The notes below the pieces were generated by a model. That model was given only the letters and a program-made list of their open reading frames with translations. It did no database searches and was not told the DNA's origin. From contig CM025851.1 in the NCBI GenBank assembly GCA_003952965.2, forward strand, positions 14,062,137 to 14,126,136: a stretch of DNA of 64,000 nucleotides. The letters are read 5' to 3'. This document shows, piece by piece, positions 10,880 to 22,952 of this stretch (positions within the stretch are counted from its first letter, which is position 1; every line of letters begins with the position of its first letter). This DNA is from Morella rubra. Lineage: Eukaryota; Streptophyta; Magnoliopsida; Fagales; Myricaceae. The position numbers were made by a program, and so were the translations under genes.

Positions 10880-12339
10880 CTCCAAAGAGTAACTCTAGAG
10901 CCGTTCCAACCAAAGTTTGCGAGACTCCTCCGTCAATGCCAATAATACCTCGCACCACCAGTGATGCTCAAACCTCTGCGCAGCTTTAAGAAATTTCTGC
11001 CCATAGGTTTAGGGAGTGCCATATCGCTTGTAGATTTCAATGCACTCCTGAACTGAAGGTAAGTGCTCATTGGAGTTTCTTGGAGGTCGACTACTTCCCT
11101 CCCAGCTGGGTTATGAAGCTTCCATCTTAGAATTTATATGCTGGGCTCTAACTTTGCAGACCTCTGTCATTGCCAAGAATGTCTCATTCATGATTACGGC
11201 CTGACTGGGCTTCTTTTTCGAACCCCTGCTTTGCTTCCTGCTGTGCTGCCCTGTTGCACCACTTCGAATGCTCGAGTTGCTCACATGGGCACCCTCATTC
11301 GTTTGGCAGCCCTCCATTTCTTCACCTATCCCCACCCCAGCTGCGATGTCTATGTGGATTCTAGCTTCCATCCGCTCTATCACAACATCCTCGTCATCTG
11401 TGTTACCTGGCGCTTCTGATGACCCGTGAGCTAGTGCTCCAGTAGCAGTGGACTCATTGAATACAAGCTCAAGCAAGTTGTAGTTCTCAAGACCTTTTTT
11501 CTGAAACGGCTTTGCTTTCGGGTGTTTCTAGAAGTAAACATGGCAGTGAAGTCATGAAAGTTATCATCTCAACAATTAGAACCATATGTCTACAAAAAGC
11601 TAATATGAACAGAAATATTGAAGTAGGTGACATAACTTCAAATTTGCCAACAATCCCTACCTTACCCCCTGCCAAACTCAAATAGGCCTACCAAAACTCT
11701 TGGAAATCTGGACTCAATTAAATAATTTCCTACGATATCGTTGTATTGCAACAATGATCAGGCACATAACTGAATGTTGTCAAAACAATGCAAAATGTGT
11801 TATCATGCACAGATTAATTATTGATTATGATGGCAAAATCTACAGATTGACTAACCACAGAACCAAGATGCTTTCCAACCAGTTCTGTCTTGCTAATCCC
11901 CCTTTCCTTCCTCATGCACCAGATTAATTATTTTTGCACCTCATGCAACTCAGTTTTTAACTAGTTATATCTGAGGGCTAAATCAAACTTTCCTAAAATA
12001 GCGATGACCACTTACATCGAGGTGTTTATGCAACACCTCCTCACTCGCAGTCACTGTGTTCGTTTCTGGATCCCAACCAAACCCGGTCGGATCTCTGAGG
12101 AGTGTGGAAAATTTCTGGTGCAGAGTACGGAGACAGTTGAATTTACCCTTCACTTGTCCCACTGAGTATGTGTGTTTGCCTGCGCAACAAGATCTAACGT
12201 AATCTTCTTCCAAGCATTCGCCCAATCTGTCCATTATTCATTTTCCTCTGGTCACTTGGTCAACTAACAAGTTGATAAGAATCCTTGTGTGTTGCTTAGG
12301 CCATGCACCCTTTAGGATGTGTCTTTTTTCTTCATCCAT
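10880..12339 (-). pseudogene. Harbinger Myb/SANT-like accessory protein, decayed
   Basis: Read on the minus strand. From ATG at 12339 it encodes MDEEKRHILKGAW..LLVDQV, a typical Myb_DNA-bind_3 start, and is then interrupted by an in-frame TGA just before IMDRLGE. It resumes with VKGKFNCLRTLHQKF, GFGWDPETNTV and EEVLHKHLD, the diagnostic GxGWD..TNTV core. A GT-AG intron is plausible from 12015 to 11501. The next exon reads KKGLENYNLLELVF and ESTATGALAHGS. Further on, beyond a TAG near 11110, the C-terminal motif SVQECIEIY and then LALTEESRKLWLERL can be read to about 10880. In Harbinger elements this protein binds the inverted repeats and brings the transposase to the nucleus and DNA. The stops mean it is not functional as it stands. 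A small reading frame at 13462-13262 could be an upstream exon but I cannot confirm it. Confidence 0.8.
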
Positions 12340-13948
12340 CTATAGCAGGAATATACATAATAGATTAGTCCAACATATTTCAACCTATTTACTTCCTTTA
12401 CCAGGTATGTATGTGATGTGATAAATGAAAGAAAACAAGTAAAAAATCCTTTTAAAAATGACTTTCTGCTTATTCAATAATAGATACTTACACCAGTATA
12501 TCCATATATACTGTTATACTATCAATCGTTCATGGAAACACACAAAAATGGAAATAAATACAAATCTAACTCAACATCTATAAGTTCTCTATCAATGAGT
12601 CTCCCTACCTGTCAATAAGCAATCCCACAATATTTGAATCTTGTCTTTGTACGCCCTTTTTCCACCCTTTGCTCTAGTTTCCTTAAGTTTAGCATTGTTA
12701 CCTTTTTGTTCAGTTGACCAGCCACCATCATGTGTTAGTATATTTAACAATAAACACACATTTACTCTAGAACATATTTTTCAACAAATGGGCACAATTG
12801 AGAAGCAAGATACACACCAAATGTGATGCTGGACTAAACATTTATCACTTCAACAAGCATTTATTTACAATGAATTGTTTACGAAACACTAAACGAAAAT
12901 GACTTACATAGGGAATATAAATACATCTGAACAGATCATTAGAGTTAAATTGGCACACATAAACACTAACTAACCTTATGCTTGCGTGAGTAATCTTTTA
13001 TTCTGTCAACACGATGCCTCTGGTGGATGTGTACAAAAAATAAATAAACACAAATATGACCGCTTAGTAAAGATCGCAGCTCAAATATCACAACTACTCG
13101 TTACATGAATAAATTGCCGAAGTTAGGAGTCCATCTACCTTCGGCATCGAAGATGATATATGTTTTGGTGGCCAATGAACTTTTGGATTTTGTTTCTGCA
13201 TCACAAAACATGGGACTAAGTCTATAGTGAGCTAATAATTTCGCATAAATGGAAAAGAAAATCAGCATGGGTCTATGGTTACCTTCTCCTCCTGTGTCAC
13301 TGGTACGTCCGCCCCTTCCTCTACAGCCTTCTTGACAGCACAACGGGCAAGGGATGCAGATCTGGTAGCAGGAGCCATGGTGGATTTCGATTGCAAACCC
13401 GTCGATGGAGCTTGGGCACTCTGTGAGGGTGGATATTGTTCGAGCGTTGGTGGAGACAACAACCGAGTGGGGAAGTATAGGTTGTATAGGTGAGTTTCAA
13501 TATGTGTGGGTGAGGTAGTGTTAATGACGACCGACTCACTGACCCAACATTGAATTAAAGCTCTATTCTCATGTAGGGGATGAAGTCGACTGGTGAAAGA
13601 GCTTACTTTAGTTCCTGCACATTAATTTCAAACATGCATATTGGTGATACTTTTGCCACGTCAGCCTCAATGCTTTTAGACGTTGAATTCTTTATCAAAA
13701 TGACATTGAGTTTTTTTCCATACGTCTGAACTGGTGTATCAATCATAGCCCACAAGACAGTGACTTTGTTAAAGTATACATTAGTATTTTTTTTTAATAA
13801 AAAAAAAGTTATTTTTCCTTAGTAATTCCTTCAATCAATTTAAAACTTCATTGGTTAATGATTATGAATAAACGAACTAAAATAAACAGCTCTGACTTTC
13901 TTGGGTTAAGTTATGGATTATGTCCATCTTATATGAATTATATCAAAA
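12340..13948. other. Harbinger interior without a clear gene
   Basis: Mostly AT-rich. A less AT-rich patch at about 13260-13540 carries short frames on both strands (for example MAPATRSASLARCAVKKA on the minus strand, 13378 downward), possibly the upstream exon or leader of the Myb-like gene. I recognise no domain. Confidence 0.4.
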
Positions 13949-14583
13949 TGTGCAGTCCTATTTTTGGGAGTAGGGCTTTATTGATTATTCAATTGTAAAA
14001 GATTAAAAAATAATATATTATTACGTTAGGATTCAGGAATATTTTGGGTATACGACTAAGCATTTAAGACAAAGTCTTTACCTCTTTAACTCGAGGATAG
14101 AATTAGAAGTATTATGGGCCACAACAAAAACGAATTAAAGTAAAACGAAAGGACCAATATATGAAGAGGAGAATGATCCTACGATTGTGGTCATGGGTCA
14201 GATGCTTCATCACCTAATATAAGAAGACGCCAGATGACTCGTGATGGACTGCCACTGTTACGAATCTACTTTACTTTCTATAGAAGTTGAAACGGATGGA
14301 CGCCCAACTTCAACTTTTTTTTACACAAAGGGTTGTGGCGTTAAGTGACAGTGTACAGTCCTATTTCTATGACAGGGTGCAATCCTATTTTTGGGACTAG
14401 GGCTTTATTGAGTATTCAATTTTAAAAGATTAAAAAGTAATATATTCTTACGTTAGGATTTAGGAATATTTTGGGTATACCACTAAGCATTTAAGACAAA
14501 TTTTTTACCTCTTTAACTTGAGGCTATAATTATAAGCATTGTGGCCGTCAAAAGGAAACTATTTTTACACGAAGGGTTGTGGC
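13949..14583 (+). repeat. Two direct ~170-bp repeats plus a short satellite motif
   Basis: 13949-14118 and 14376-14548 share TGCAGTCCTATTTTTGGGA, TAGGGCTTTATTGA, GGAATATTTTGGGTATAC and ACTAAGCATTTAAGACAAA. The sequence TTTACAC(A/G)AAGGGTTGTGG follows at about 14321 and 14562. The arrangement suggests a local tandem duplication of about 430 bp spacing with later divergence. No coding content is seen. Confidence 0.85.
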
Positions 14584-14648
14584 CTTATGCCCTATATATA
14601 ATTCGGCTGAATAACCTTAACCCTCTCCAGACGCCCTGCCCTCCCTTA

Positions 14649-14783
14649 ATGCCTCTCTCTCTGCCTCTCTGTCCCTCTCTCCTCCACTGGAATGCCACCC
14701 AAATCTCTCTCTCTCTCTCTCTATGCTCTCTCTCTCTCTCTGGCCTTCTCTCTACATGTACTCTCTCTCAATTCTCTCTCCAT
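14649..14783 (+). repeat. (CT)n-rich microsatellite
   Basis: Several uninterrupted CTCTCT runs separated by short breaks. In plants such tracts are common near promoters and leaders. A TATATATA motif lies at about 14594, but no gene follows. Confidence 0.85.
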
Positions 14784-14854
14784 GTTTGTTTTAGAATTGA
14801 TGAAACAGATCACATGACTTGTTAATTTGAAATTCTTTTTTTTTTTTTTTTTAA

Positions 14855-15198
14855 GGTTACTAACCATTTTGGTCCCTAGGTTTTATACCCTTTTTAAAAT
14901 GGTCCTTGGGTTTAAATTTGTTCAAATCAGTCCTTAGTTATTGTTGTTTGTCGATTTAATCCTTCGTCCAATTCCGTCCGTTATATGCACAATGAGCTAA
15001 TGGCAGGACACGTCACACCCAATAAGATCCCACCATGTGTATCAATTTGAAAAGAAAAAAAACTCAAAATCTGTCCATGTAGGTAAAAAAAAAAAAAAAG
15101 GGAACAGGGAGGGGAGCCACCCCTTCACGTGAGGGAGCCCAGATTGGGCTCCCCGTCGCCGGGGTGGCCGCGAGCCACCCCCGCGGCTCCCCTGTTGA
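14855..15198. mobile_element. Fragment of a non-autonomous element ending in a GC-rich hairpin
   Basis: The left part has the phrase ACCATTTTGGTCCCTAGG, then TGGTCCTTGGG and CAGTCCTTAG, a pattern I associate with high-copy non-autonomous plant repeats. It runs into an A-rich tract and then a GC-rich block (15107-15195) able to fold: GGGAGCCCA-GAT-TGGGCTCCC is a perfect stem, nested within outer GGGGAGCC / GGCTCCCC arms. I cannot assign a family and see no target-site duplication. Confidence 0.4.
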
Positions 15199-15683
15199 TT
15201 GTGCATCTGTGTGTGACACACTGAAACAGATTCTTGCTAGATATGTTTATTTGATTAAACTATTAATTGTCAAATCTGCAAAGGCTAGTTAAGAGATTAG
15301 CTGGCATAGTTCATTAGTTGCTATTTAAGAAAACCCAAGGAGTATCAGTTGACAGAATTCATACCATCCCCATTCTATAGAATTGAACTTATTGCCCCAC
15401 CTGAGAAACAAAGAGCCCTTTATAGTAGTTACATCAGAATATGTCATATCGTGAATCCGCTTTAATTCTTGATTACCATCAACACAATAGATGAAATGCA
15501 AATGAATACTCCTTTGATTTTATTAGATCTGATTTCTCTCTTGATTGCAGGAAACGCAGGAACATTGGAAAAGAAGAAGAAGATCTCAGCTGAGCTATTT
15601 TTGGTTTAGTGTTTTCTTTTTGGTATTTAATTGAAAAAGGTTATAGTCTTAAATTTATTTTGTAGCAATGGTGAGATACCAAT
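15199..15683. other. Spacer before the nested copia element
   Basis: No gene is supported. A possible splice acceptor (TTGATTGCAG) at about 15541-15550 is followed by a short purine-rich open stretch, which might be a captured host exon, but I cannot identify it. Confidence 0.3.
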
Positions 15684-16975
15684 TGTAAATCCTAGGATTA
15701 AGGCAACCCAAGAGGGGGTGAATTAGATTTCAAAACTTTTTCGAAACTCACCCTTTAGAAAGTGTTTGCTAGCTACAAGTCTCACAAAGAGAAATGATTG
15801 CAATAAAAGATTGAACACAAGAATATATATTGCAACTTAAATAGAGAATAAAACTTAGAACAAGAAACTAGTAGCACAATGTAATGAGATAAGGGAAGAG
15901 AAGCAAACACAAGATTTTTAGGTGGTTCGGCAAACCTGCCTACATCCACCCCTCAAGCTCCTTTACCGAGCCTTGAGGTTTTTTCACTATGCTCCCTTCA
16001 ACCAAGGGAAGTTTCCTTACACTTGAGCTTGAGAAACACCTCTTCAAGCCTTCAAGAACGAGTTTGAGAACAAACCTCTCCAAACTCCTTCTTTTGATGA
16101 ACAAACCTCACCAAAAGGAAACAAGAGAATCACTCTCTTAATAGTGTATAGGGATGAACGAAAATGCCACTAAAACTCCCTTGATGGAGTAGATATTACA
16201 ATGAGAAATTTCTATCTCTTAGGCTTCACACAACAACAAGGATGTGAAAGTGTTGATTATGTGTGAATGATGTTTGAACAAGGATTGAAAGGTTTTAGAT
16301 CACTCTTAGCTTTGGCAAAATGATTTTATGTTCAGCAACTTTTAAAAGGCGTAGGAATGGCTTTATATAGGCCTCATAAGAAAAATAGCCGTTGGGAGTC
16401 GAGCTGTTAAAAATTCGATGAACGGTCGACCACATGTCGACCGCTGCAGGTTACGTTACACAATGGTCATAATGTCAGAAGTCAAATGGCTCTTTTTTAA
16501 CTTTTTCAAACCAAACGGTCGACCGCTATACCAAGCGGTCGAAGACCGGTCGACCGCTACATAGCCGGTCGACCTCCTCAACTTAAGCACATGATCCGGT
16601 TGTTTTAAAACACGATTTTGACCAACTTAAAATACCAATTTTAAAGACTAACTTCCCATAAGTATATAAAAGGTTTGGGAGTTTAATTGGGATATTTTAA
16701 AGCCATTAAAACATTTTTAATCTTCAAAACAAGTGGTAAAACATTTCATGCAAGTTTTGAAGAAATATGCAAGTGTGTGGTTCAAATCCTTGTTAAAGAT
16801 GAAGTCTTAGAGTTACAAAAGATTACCCTAGCATCTTGAGTCTTCACTTTAAGAGCACTTCCATTGAAGGGGATGTTGCTTGATCGCTTCGTGCTCATTT
16901 TGGATCCGCTTTGCTTCACATCTCAATTACTTCTATTGTTATCATCAAAACATTGATTGTGACTAAAAGCCAACA
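15684..16975 (-). repeat. Copia 1 3' LTR
   Basis: This 1292-bp LTR matches 22953-24245. It contains a minus-strand TATA box (16362-16369) and a cluster of palindromic GGTCGACC motifs at about 16430-16570. Confidence 0.93.
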
Positions 16976-16995
16976 ATCTCCCCCTTTTTGATGAT
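16976..16995 (-). other. Copia 1 polypurine tract
   Basis: Read on the minus strand as AAAAAGGGGGAGAT directly abutting the 3' LTR. This is the plus-strand primer used in reverse transcription. Confidence 0.85.
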
Positions 16996-17319
16996 GACAA
17001 TAAATTAATTGATCTTCCTTTTGTTGATCTTGTCTCCCCCTATCTTTTGTACTTTGATGTGGGGTTTTAACATTTTAATACCTCAATGACAAAATGTTAG
17101 CATATAATATGAAAGGATTGCATATGAATAATAAAGAGCTTTCATATCATTGAAGCAGTACATCAAAGTTCAAAGGGGTGCAAAGATACAAAAAGAGACT
17201 ACTATTCTCTCCCCCTTTGTCATCATAAAAAGGAAATACATAAGCAAAGAAAAAAATAAAATACAAAATGAAATGCATATGCAATGAAAATCATGGAGGA
17301 GGAAAGCGGGCCATAAAAG

Positions 17320-18490
17320 TCCTCATCTCTGCAAAGAACTGCCTCTGCTCCTCTTGCATAGAAGTAAAACTGTCTTGAATGAACTTGTTCTGTGCCTCAT
17401 GCATAGCAAGCATCCTCGCCTCAAAAGCAGTGAATCGAGTATCAAAGGAAGAGGGAAGGTCGGAACTCTGGTAGGGGAAGGAATAATGGGAGGATCAGCA
17501 GCCAAATCAGCATCTACATCAAACTCCATTGCCTCAGCATCTATCTCCTCACCCTCAGGCTCATCCTCAGCCTCAGCCACATCAACACCTCATCCTCATC
17601 ACTATCCTGACGCTTCGGCACCCAAGTATTTCTGGAAGTCCTTCTATAACCCATCCGGGTTAGGACCGCAGTGTCAAATTGTTCACACTTGGTCAAAGTG
17701 TCTCGCTCTCGAGAACTGAGTGCAACCCCAAAATATCGAAATATCTTGGTAAACAGCAAGCCATATGGTAGATTCTTTTTAGACTCACATGCTGCTTCCA
17801 TATGTTTGAGCATAATATAAGGGAGGTTGAACTTTTTCTCTTTCAGAAGTCGCTCAATCACGAAGACATCCATAAAAGTCACCTCCTCTCGGTGTCCACC
17901 CCGAGGAATCAGGTTATGGGTGCAGATCAAATGAAGTAACCTCGAACGTATGGATAGTTGGTTGGCATGGATCTTCCTAGGTACATCTTCTGCCACACCA
18001 TTACCTAGGAGGTAAACTAGGGCTTCTCCATAATCAAAGCCCTTACACACGGGCCAAGTTTTAAACTCATAGGCCCGAATCCCGACATGTGGGATACCCA
18101 AAATATCTCCTAGAATAACTTCATTTAAAATAATATCCCGTCCTCCAACCATACTCTTCACAGTAAATAAACCTCCAGCTTCCCACCCAACAGTCATATT
18201 AGCAAAGAAAAGCCTAACATATTTGGGAAACACTTCGGTACCCATATCCAACAAATTCCTCCAACCTTGCTTCACAAATGGACGCTCAATTTCAAAATTC
18301 CGAAAGTGATTCTACATCACTTTCCTTCCCAACATGACTTTTCTCTTTGAAAAGTCATTGTAATACTTCTCAGCACATTCAGGATTACGGAAAAAATAAT
18401 CAGGCTCACCCGTTTGATCCGCTGAAGAACGAGAGGAACCAGCTCGCTCATTTCCAACCATGGCAGCATGCTTTGTCCTTGGCATGATGA
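17320..18490 (-). mobile_element. Copia 1 extra ORF region between RNase H and 3' LTR
   Basis: Minus-strand reading frames that begin with MPRTKHAAM at 18484 and include a larger piece with FPKYVRLFFANMTVGW, ILGIPHVGI and SRLLHLICTHNLIPRGG. The pattern resembles the 'putative plant transposon protein' domain often found in this position in SIRE-type copia elements. Its role is unknown. It is sometimes called envelope-like, but I see no clear fusion or membrane features. The region is broken. Confidence 0.6.
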
Positions 18491-19150
18491 TTGAGAGTGA
18501 AAATGAGAGGAAAAGGGCTGAAATGTGGAAATCTAGGGTTAGGGTTTCAAAGGGGGCCGAAATCCCTAATAGGTGAATGCTTGATGGATTTTGATGTAAA
18601 TCCACACAAAAAGTGAGGGTTTTGGCCGAATTTGATGGGCTAAAATGATTGGGATGGATTATAGGATAGATTATGGTGTTTTGAGAGGGATTTGAGTTGA
18701 GAGAGAGAAGCGGTTCACGTGAGAAGAGGGTGCGGTCGACCAAAATGTGAACTGAAGTATATATAGGCTCGACGAGGCGGTCGACCGCTTTATGTAGCGG
18801 TTGATGACCATCGACCGCTTGGTAGAACAAGTTCTAGCGGTCGACCGCTACAGAGAACAGTCTTTGAAAAATGAGTTTTAATGCCCAAAATGAAATGGAA
18901 TGATGTATTTGATGAATGTCAAACATGTAACAATATATAAGGACATTCTAAACATGTTTAAAACATCAAAACAATGAAAATCCATGGAAATCAATAAAAG
19001 CATATCAAAGAGCATTTGCATCTAAAAACCCAATATCTCGTCTAAGATCACGAAATCTGTCATTACTCAAGGGTTTTGTGAAAATATCAGCTAGTTGATG
19101 CTCAGTACTAATGAAATCAAGTGAGATGTCACCTTTTTGTCATGTCTCAG

Positions 19151-21264
19151 TCACTCACTCTGATGATGATGTCTCACTTCAATGTGTTTAGTCCTTGAGT
19201 GTTGGATGGGATTCTTGGACAAGTTGATAGCACTAGTGTTATCACATTTGATGGGTATACTATCAAACTCCAGTCCAAAATCTTTGAGAGTTTGTTTCAT
19301 CCACAACACTTGAGCACAACAACTACCGGCCGCTATGTATTCCGCTTCGGTTGTTGATAAAGCAACCGAGTTTTGTTTCTTGCTACTCCAAGAAACTAAG
19401 ATGATCCTAGGAAATGACAAGTACCACTAGTACTTTTCTCTCGACTTTGCAGCAAAGTCGGCATCGGAATAGCTTACTAGGTTCATGTGAGTGTCTCTAG
19501 GATACCAAAGTCCTAGGTCAATAGTACCCAAAAGATATCGAAAAATTCTTTTTACGGCACAAAATGAGATTCTTTAGGACATGCTTGGAATCTAGCACAT
19601 AAACACACACTAAACATAATATCCGGCCTACTAGCCGTCAAATAGAGGAGAGCTCCAATCATACCTCTATATTTGGTGATGTCCACCTTTTTACCTTTTT
19701 CATCCGCATCAAGCTTTAGCGATGTGCTCATTGGTGTTTCCGCCACTTTCAAGTTCTCCATTCCAAAGCGTTTGAGTAGATCCTTTATATACTTGGCTTG
19801 GTTTATGAAGATTCCTTCTTTGGATTGCTTGATTTGTAGTCCAAGGAAGAAGTTGAGCTCACCCATCATACTCATCTCAAACTCTTCATGCATAAATTTG
19901 GAAAATTCTTGACAAAGAGAATCATTAGTAGCACCGAATATGATGTCATCCACATAAATTTGCACAATTATGATATCATTGTTTTTGGACTTGGTGAAAA
20001 GTGTTGTGTCAACTTTACCCATGGAAAAACCTTTTTCAACAAGGAAAGTTTTAAGTCTATCATACCAAGCTCTAGGAGCTTGTTTTAGTCCATACAAAGC
20101 CTTTTTAATTTGAAAACAAAATTTGGATAAGCTTCATTTTGAAAACCTTGTGGTTGTTCTACATAGACTTCTTCCATGATAAATCCATTCAAGAAAGCAC
20201 TTTTCACATCATTTGATAAAGCATAAAATTTTTATAAAAGCAAAGGCCAAAGCATTCTAATTGATTCCAAACGTGCTACGGGTGCATATGTTTCATCATA
20301 ATCAATTCCTTCCTCTTGATTATAGCCCTTAGAACCAATAGTTGAGGACTTATTGCCATCTCTTGAATAGTTCTATTCTTTCTCTCAACAACCCATTTTG
20401 TTGAGGAGTTCTAGGTGTTGAAAAATTATGCTCATAACCATTCATGCTACAAAAAGATTCAAACTTCTCATTTACGAATTCACCACCATGGTCACTTCTA
20501 ATGGCCACAATGGTGTATCCTTTTGCATTTTGCACCCTTTTTGAGAATTTAATGAACTCATGAATGGCTTCATCTTTTGAAGCTAAAAACAAAATCCAAG
20601 TGAACCTAGAGTAGTCATCCACAATTACAAAGGCATAGGACTTTCCACCAAGACTTTGAATTCTTGATGGACCAAATAAATCCAAATGAAGTAATTGTAG
20701 AGGTCTACTAGTTGAAATGAAGTTTTTGGATTTAAAAGAGGTTTTCACTTGTTTTCCCATTTGACAAGCTTCACAAACTTGGTCTTTTTCAAAATTCAAT
20801 TTAGGTAGCCCATTCACAAGATCATGCTTAGAGATTTTCAAAATTTGATGCATGCTTGCATGACCCAATCTTCTATGCCATAGCCAACTATCATTTACAT
20901 TGACCACAAGACAATTATCCACACAAGCATTTTGATCAATGTCAATCTTGTACACATTTGAGTTCCTATGGCCAATAAACAATAATTTTCCATCTATGAC
21001 ATTTTCAATAAGGCATCGAGAAGATTCAAATACAACTCTATAACCTTTATCACAAAGTTGACTAATACTAAGCAAGTTATGCTTCAATTTATCAACCAAT
21101 AGGACATTTTCAATTAAAGGAAGAGAGTTACCACCAATATTACCTATACCAATGATTTTCCCTTTGGAGTTGTCGCCAAATGTTACATTTCCACCTTTGA
21201 TGGTTGATAGGCTTGAGAATCTTGATGGGTCACCGGTCATGTGTCTTGAACAACCACTATCCAA
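19151..21264 (-). mobile_element. Copia 1 pol remnants (protease/integrase, RT, RNase H)
   Basis: In minus-strand order: DSGCSRHMTG protease core, HRRLGHASM and CEACQMGKQ integrase zinc-finger residues, the catalytic-core segment with FVIVDDYSRFTW, reverse transcriptase with [12 protein letters not shown] and the YVDD active site (about 19948-19959), and RNase H with STTEAEYIA and KCDNTSAI. These assign it to Ty1-copia, since integrase comes before RT. The polyprotein is interrupted in several places. Confidence 0.9.
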
Positions 21265-21886
21265 GAACCAACTATTGCATTTCTTTTTCTTGAATCCTAC
21301 AAAACAAAATCAAGATGAAGCTTTTGGTACCCAAACCTTTTTGGGTCCATTTGGGTTAGCAATAGTTCCCTTTGGAACCCATATCTTTCTAAGAGCTTTG
21401 CACCCAAGTTTCTTGAGAGGACAATCAAATATTAGATGTCCATTCTTGTTGCAAAAGTTACAAGTATGAAGAGATTCATTTGAGGATTTAGCTTTGACAA
21501 AGAAGTTTTTGAAATACTTTTCATTTTTATGAGGCTTGTAGCCTAATCCACTTTTGTCAAAAACACATCTTTGATGTTTAGAATGTTCTCCAAAGCTTTG
21601 CTTCCTTGAGTGAATTTTTCAAGAATAGTGTTTTGACGAGTAACCTTGTCTTTGAAAGCTTTGTTCTCAATTTCTAAAGTTGAAACTTTTAGTTTCAATT
21701 CCTCATTCTCTAGCTTCAAATTTCCTTGTTCATCATTTAAGGAATCAAGGTCACTTGTAGCTAGTGAATGCTTCTTTTTCAAAACATTGTATTTGAGTTT
21801 AAGCTTTTCAAACGTAATGTATAACTCATCAAAAGCATTTTCTAATTCATCATATGAAGGTTTTGAATCTTCAAGATCCGAGATAA

Positions 21887-22802
21887 TCATACCTCATCAT
21901 CTTCATCAGAGGAGCTTGAATCACTATCTTCCCAAGTAGCTTTCATAGCTTTCTTTTTGTATTTGAGAAGTGGACAATCCGCCTTAATGTGACCGGGTTT
22001 CTTGCACTTGTAGCAAGTGATGTGGTCCTTCTTGTTGTCCATCTTTGGGTATTCCTTCTTTGGCTCTTCTCTCTTGAAATCTTTGAAGTTCTTCCTTCCT
22101 TGCTTTCTCTTGAGGAAGTTTCTAAAATTCCTTGTCATGAGAGCAATATCCTCATCTCCACTATCATCATTATCTTCTTCAATCTCAACTACGGAGGATT
22201 TCAAGGCTATGCTTCTCCTTTTTGAACTTTCCTCCTCATGTCCCTTCATGGTGATTTCGTGAGTCATAAGGGATCCAACAAGCTCTTCCAAAGGCAATTT
22301 GGTGAGGTCCTTTGCTTCTTGAATAGCGGTGACTTTGGCTTCCCAAGTCTTTGGTAGTGATCTAAGAACTTTTCTCACCAAATCGGAGTTAGTGTACATT
22401 TTTCCAAGAGCATTTAAATCATTTACAATATTAGTAAATCTAGTAAGCATGTCACCAATGTTTTCTTCCGGTTTCATCTTAAACAATTCATAGCTATGAA
22501 CTAGCATGCTTATCTTAGATTCTTTCACTTGGTTTGTACCTTCATGAGTGATTTCTAAAAGAATGCCAAATTTCTTTTGCACTAACACAAGTAGATATTC
22601 TATTGAATTCACTTCTATCTAAAGCACAATAAAGAATGTTCATAGCTCTAGCATTTATAGAAATTTTCTTCTTGTCTTCATCGGTATACTCATTCACGGG
22701 CTTAGAGACAATTGTCTCACCTACGGCTTTCATAGGGTAGTGAGGTCCATTTAAAATACAAAGCCATAGATCAAAGTCAATGGATTGAAAATAAATTTTC
22801 AT
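21887..22802 (-). mobile_element. Copia 1 gag remnant with CCHC zinc knuckle
   Basis: Contains the UBN2-type gag region (ISTCVSAKEIW, KVLRSLPKTWEAKVTAI) and one zinc knuckle CYKCKKPGHIKADC near 21980-22020. An additional coiled-coil-like Lys/Glu-rich segment lies at 21543-21890. Gag would form the particle and bind the RNA. Confidence 0.88.
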
Positions 22803-22936
22803 CCTTGCTTTCCAATAGGAGTAATCACTTCCATTGAAGGAAGAGGTCTAGATGTTGAGAGTCCCTCAACATGAGAGTTGTTGCTTGAAGTTGCCATTCT
22901 AACTCAAGATTGTTAAATCTTGCTAAAGAGAGCACC

Positions 22937-22950
22937 AAGCTCTGATACCA
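22937..22950 (-). other. Copia 1 primer-binding site
   Basis: Minus-strand TTGGTATCAGAGC just inside the 5' LTR matches the initiator methionine tRNA 3' end, the usual copia primer. Confidence 0.88.
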
Positions 22951-22952
22951 AT

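Noticed and set aside
16360-16570. CRISPR-like array from the recurring GGTCGACC motifs
   Set aside because: Spacing is irregular, the motif is short and palindromic, and it lies in LTRs of a plant retrotransposon.
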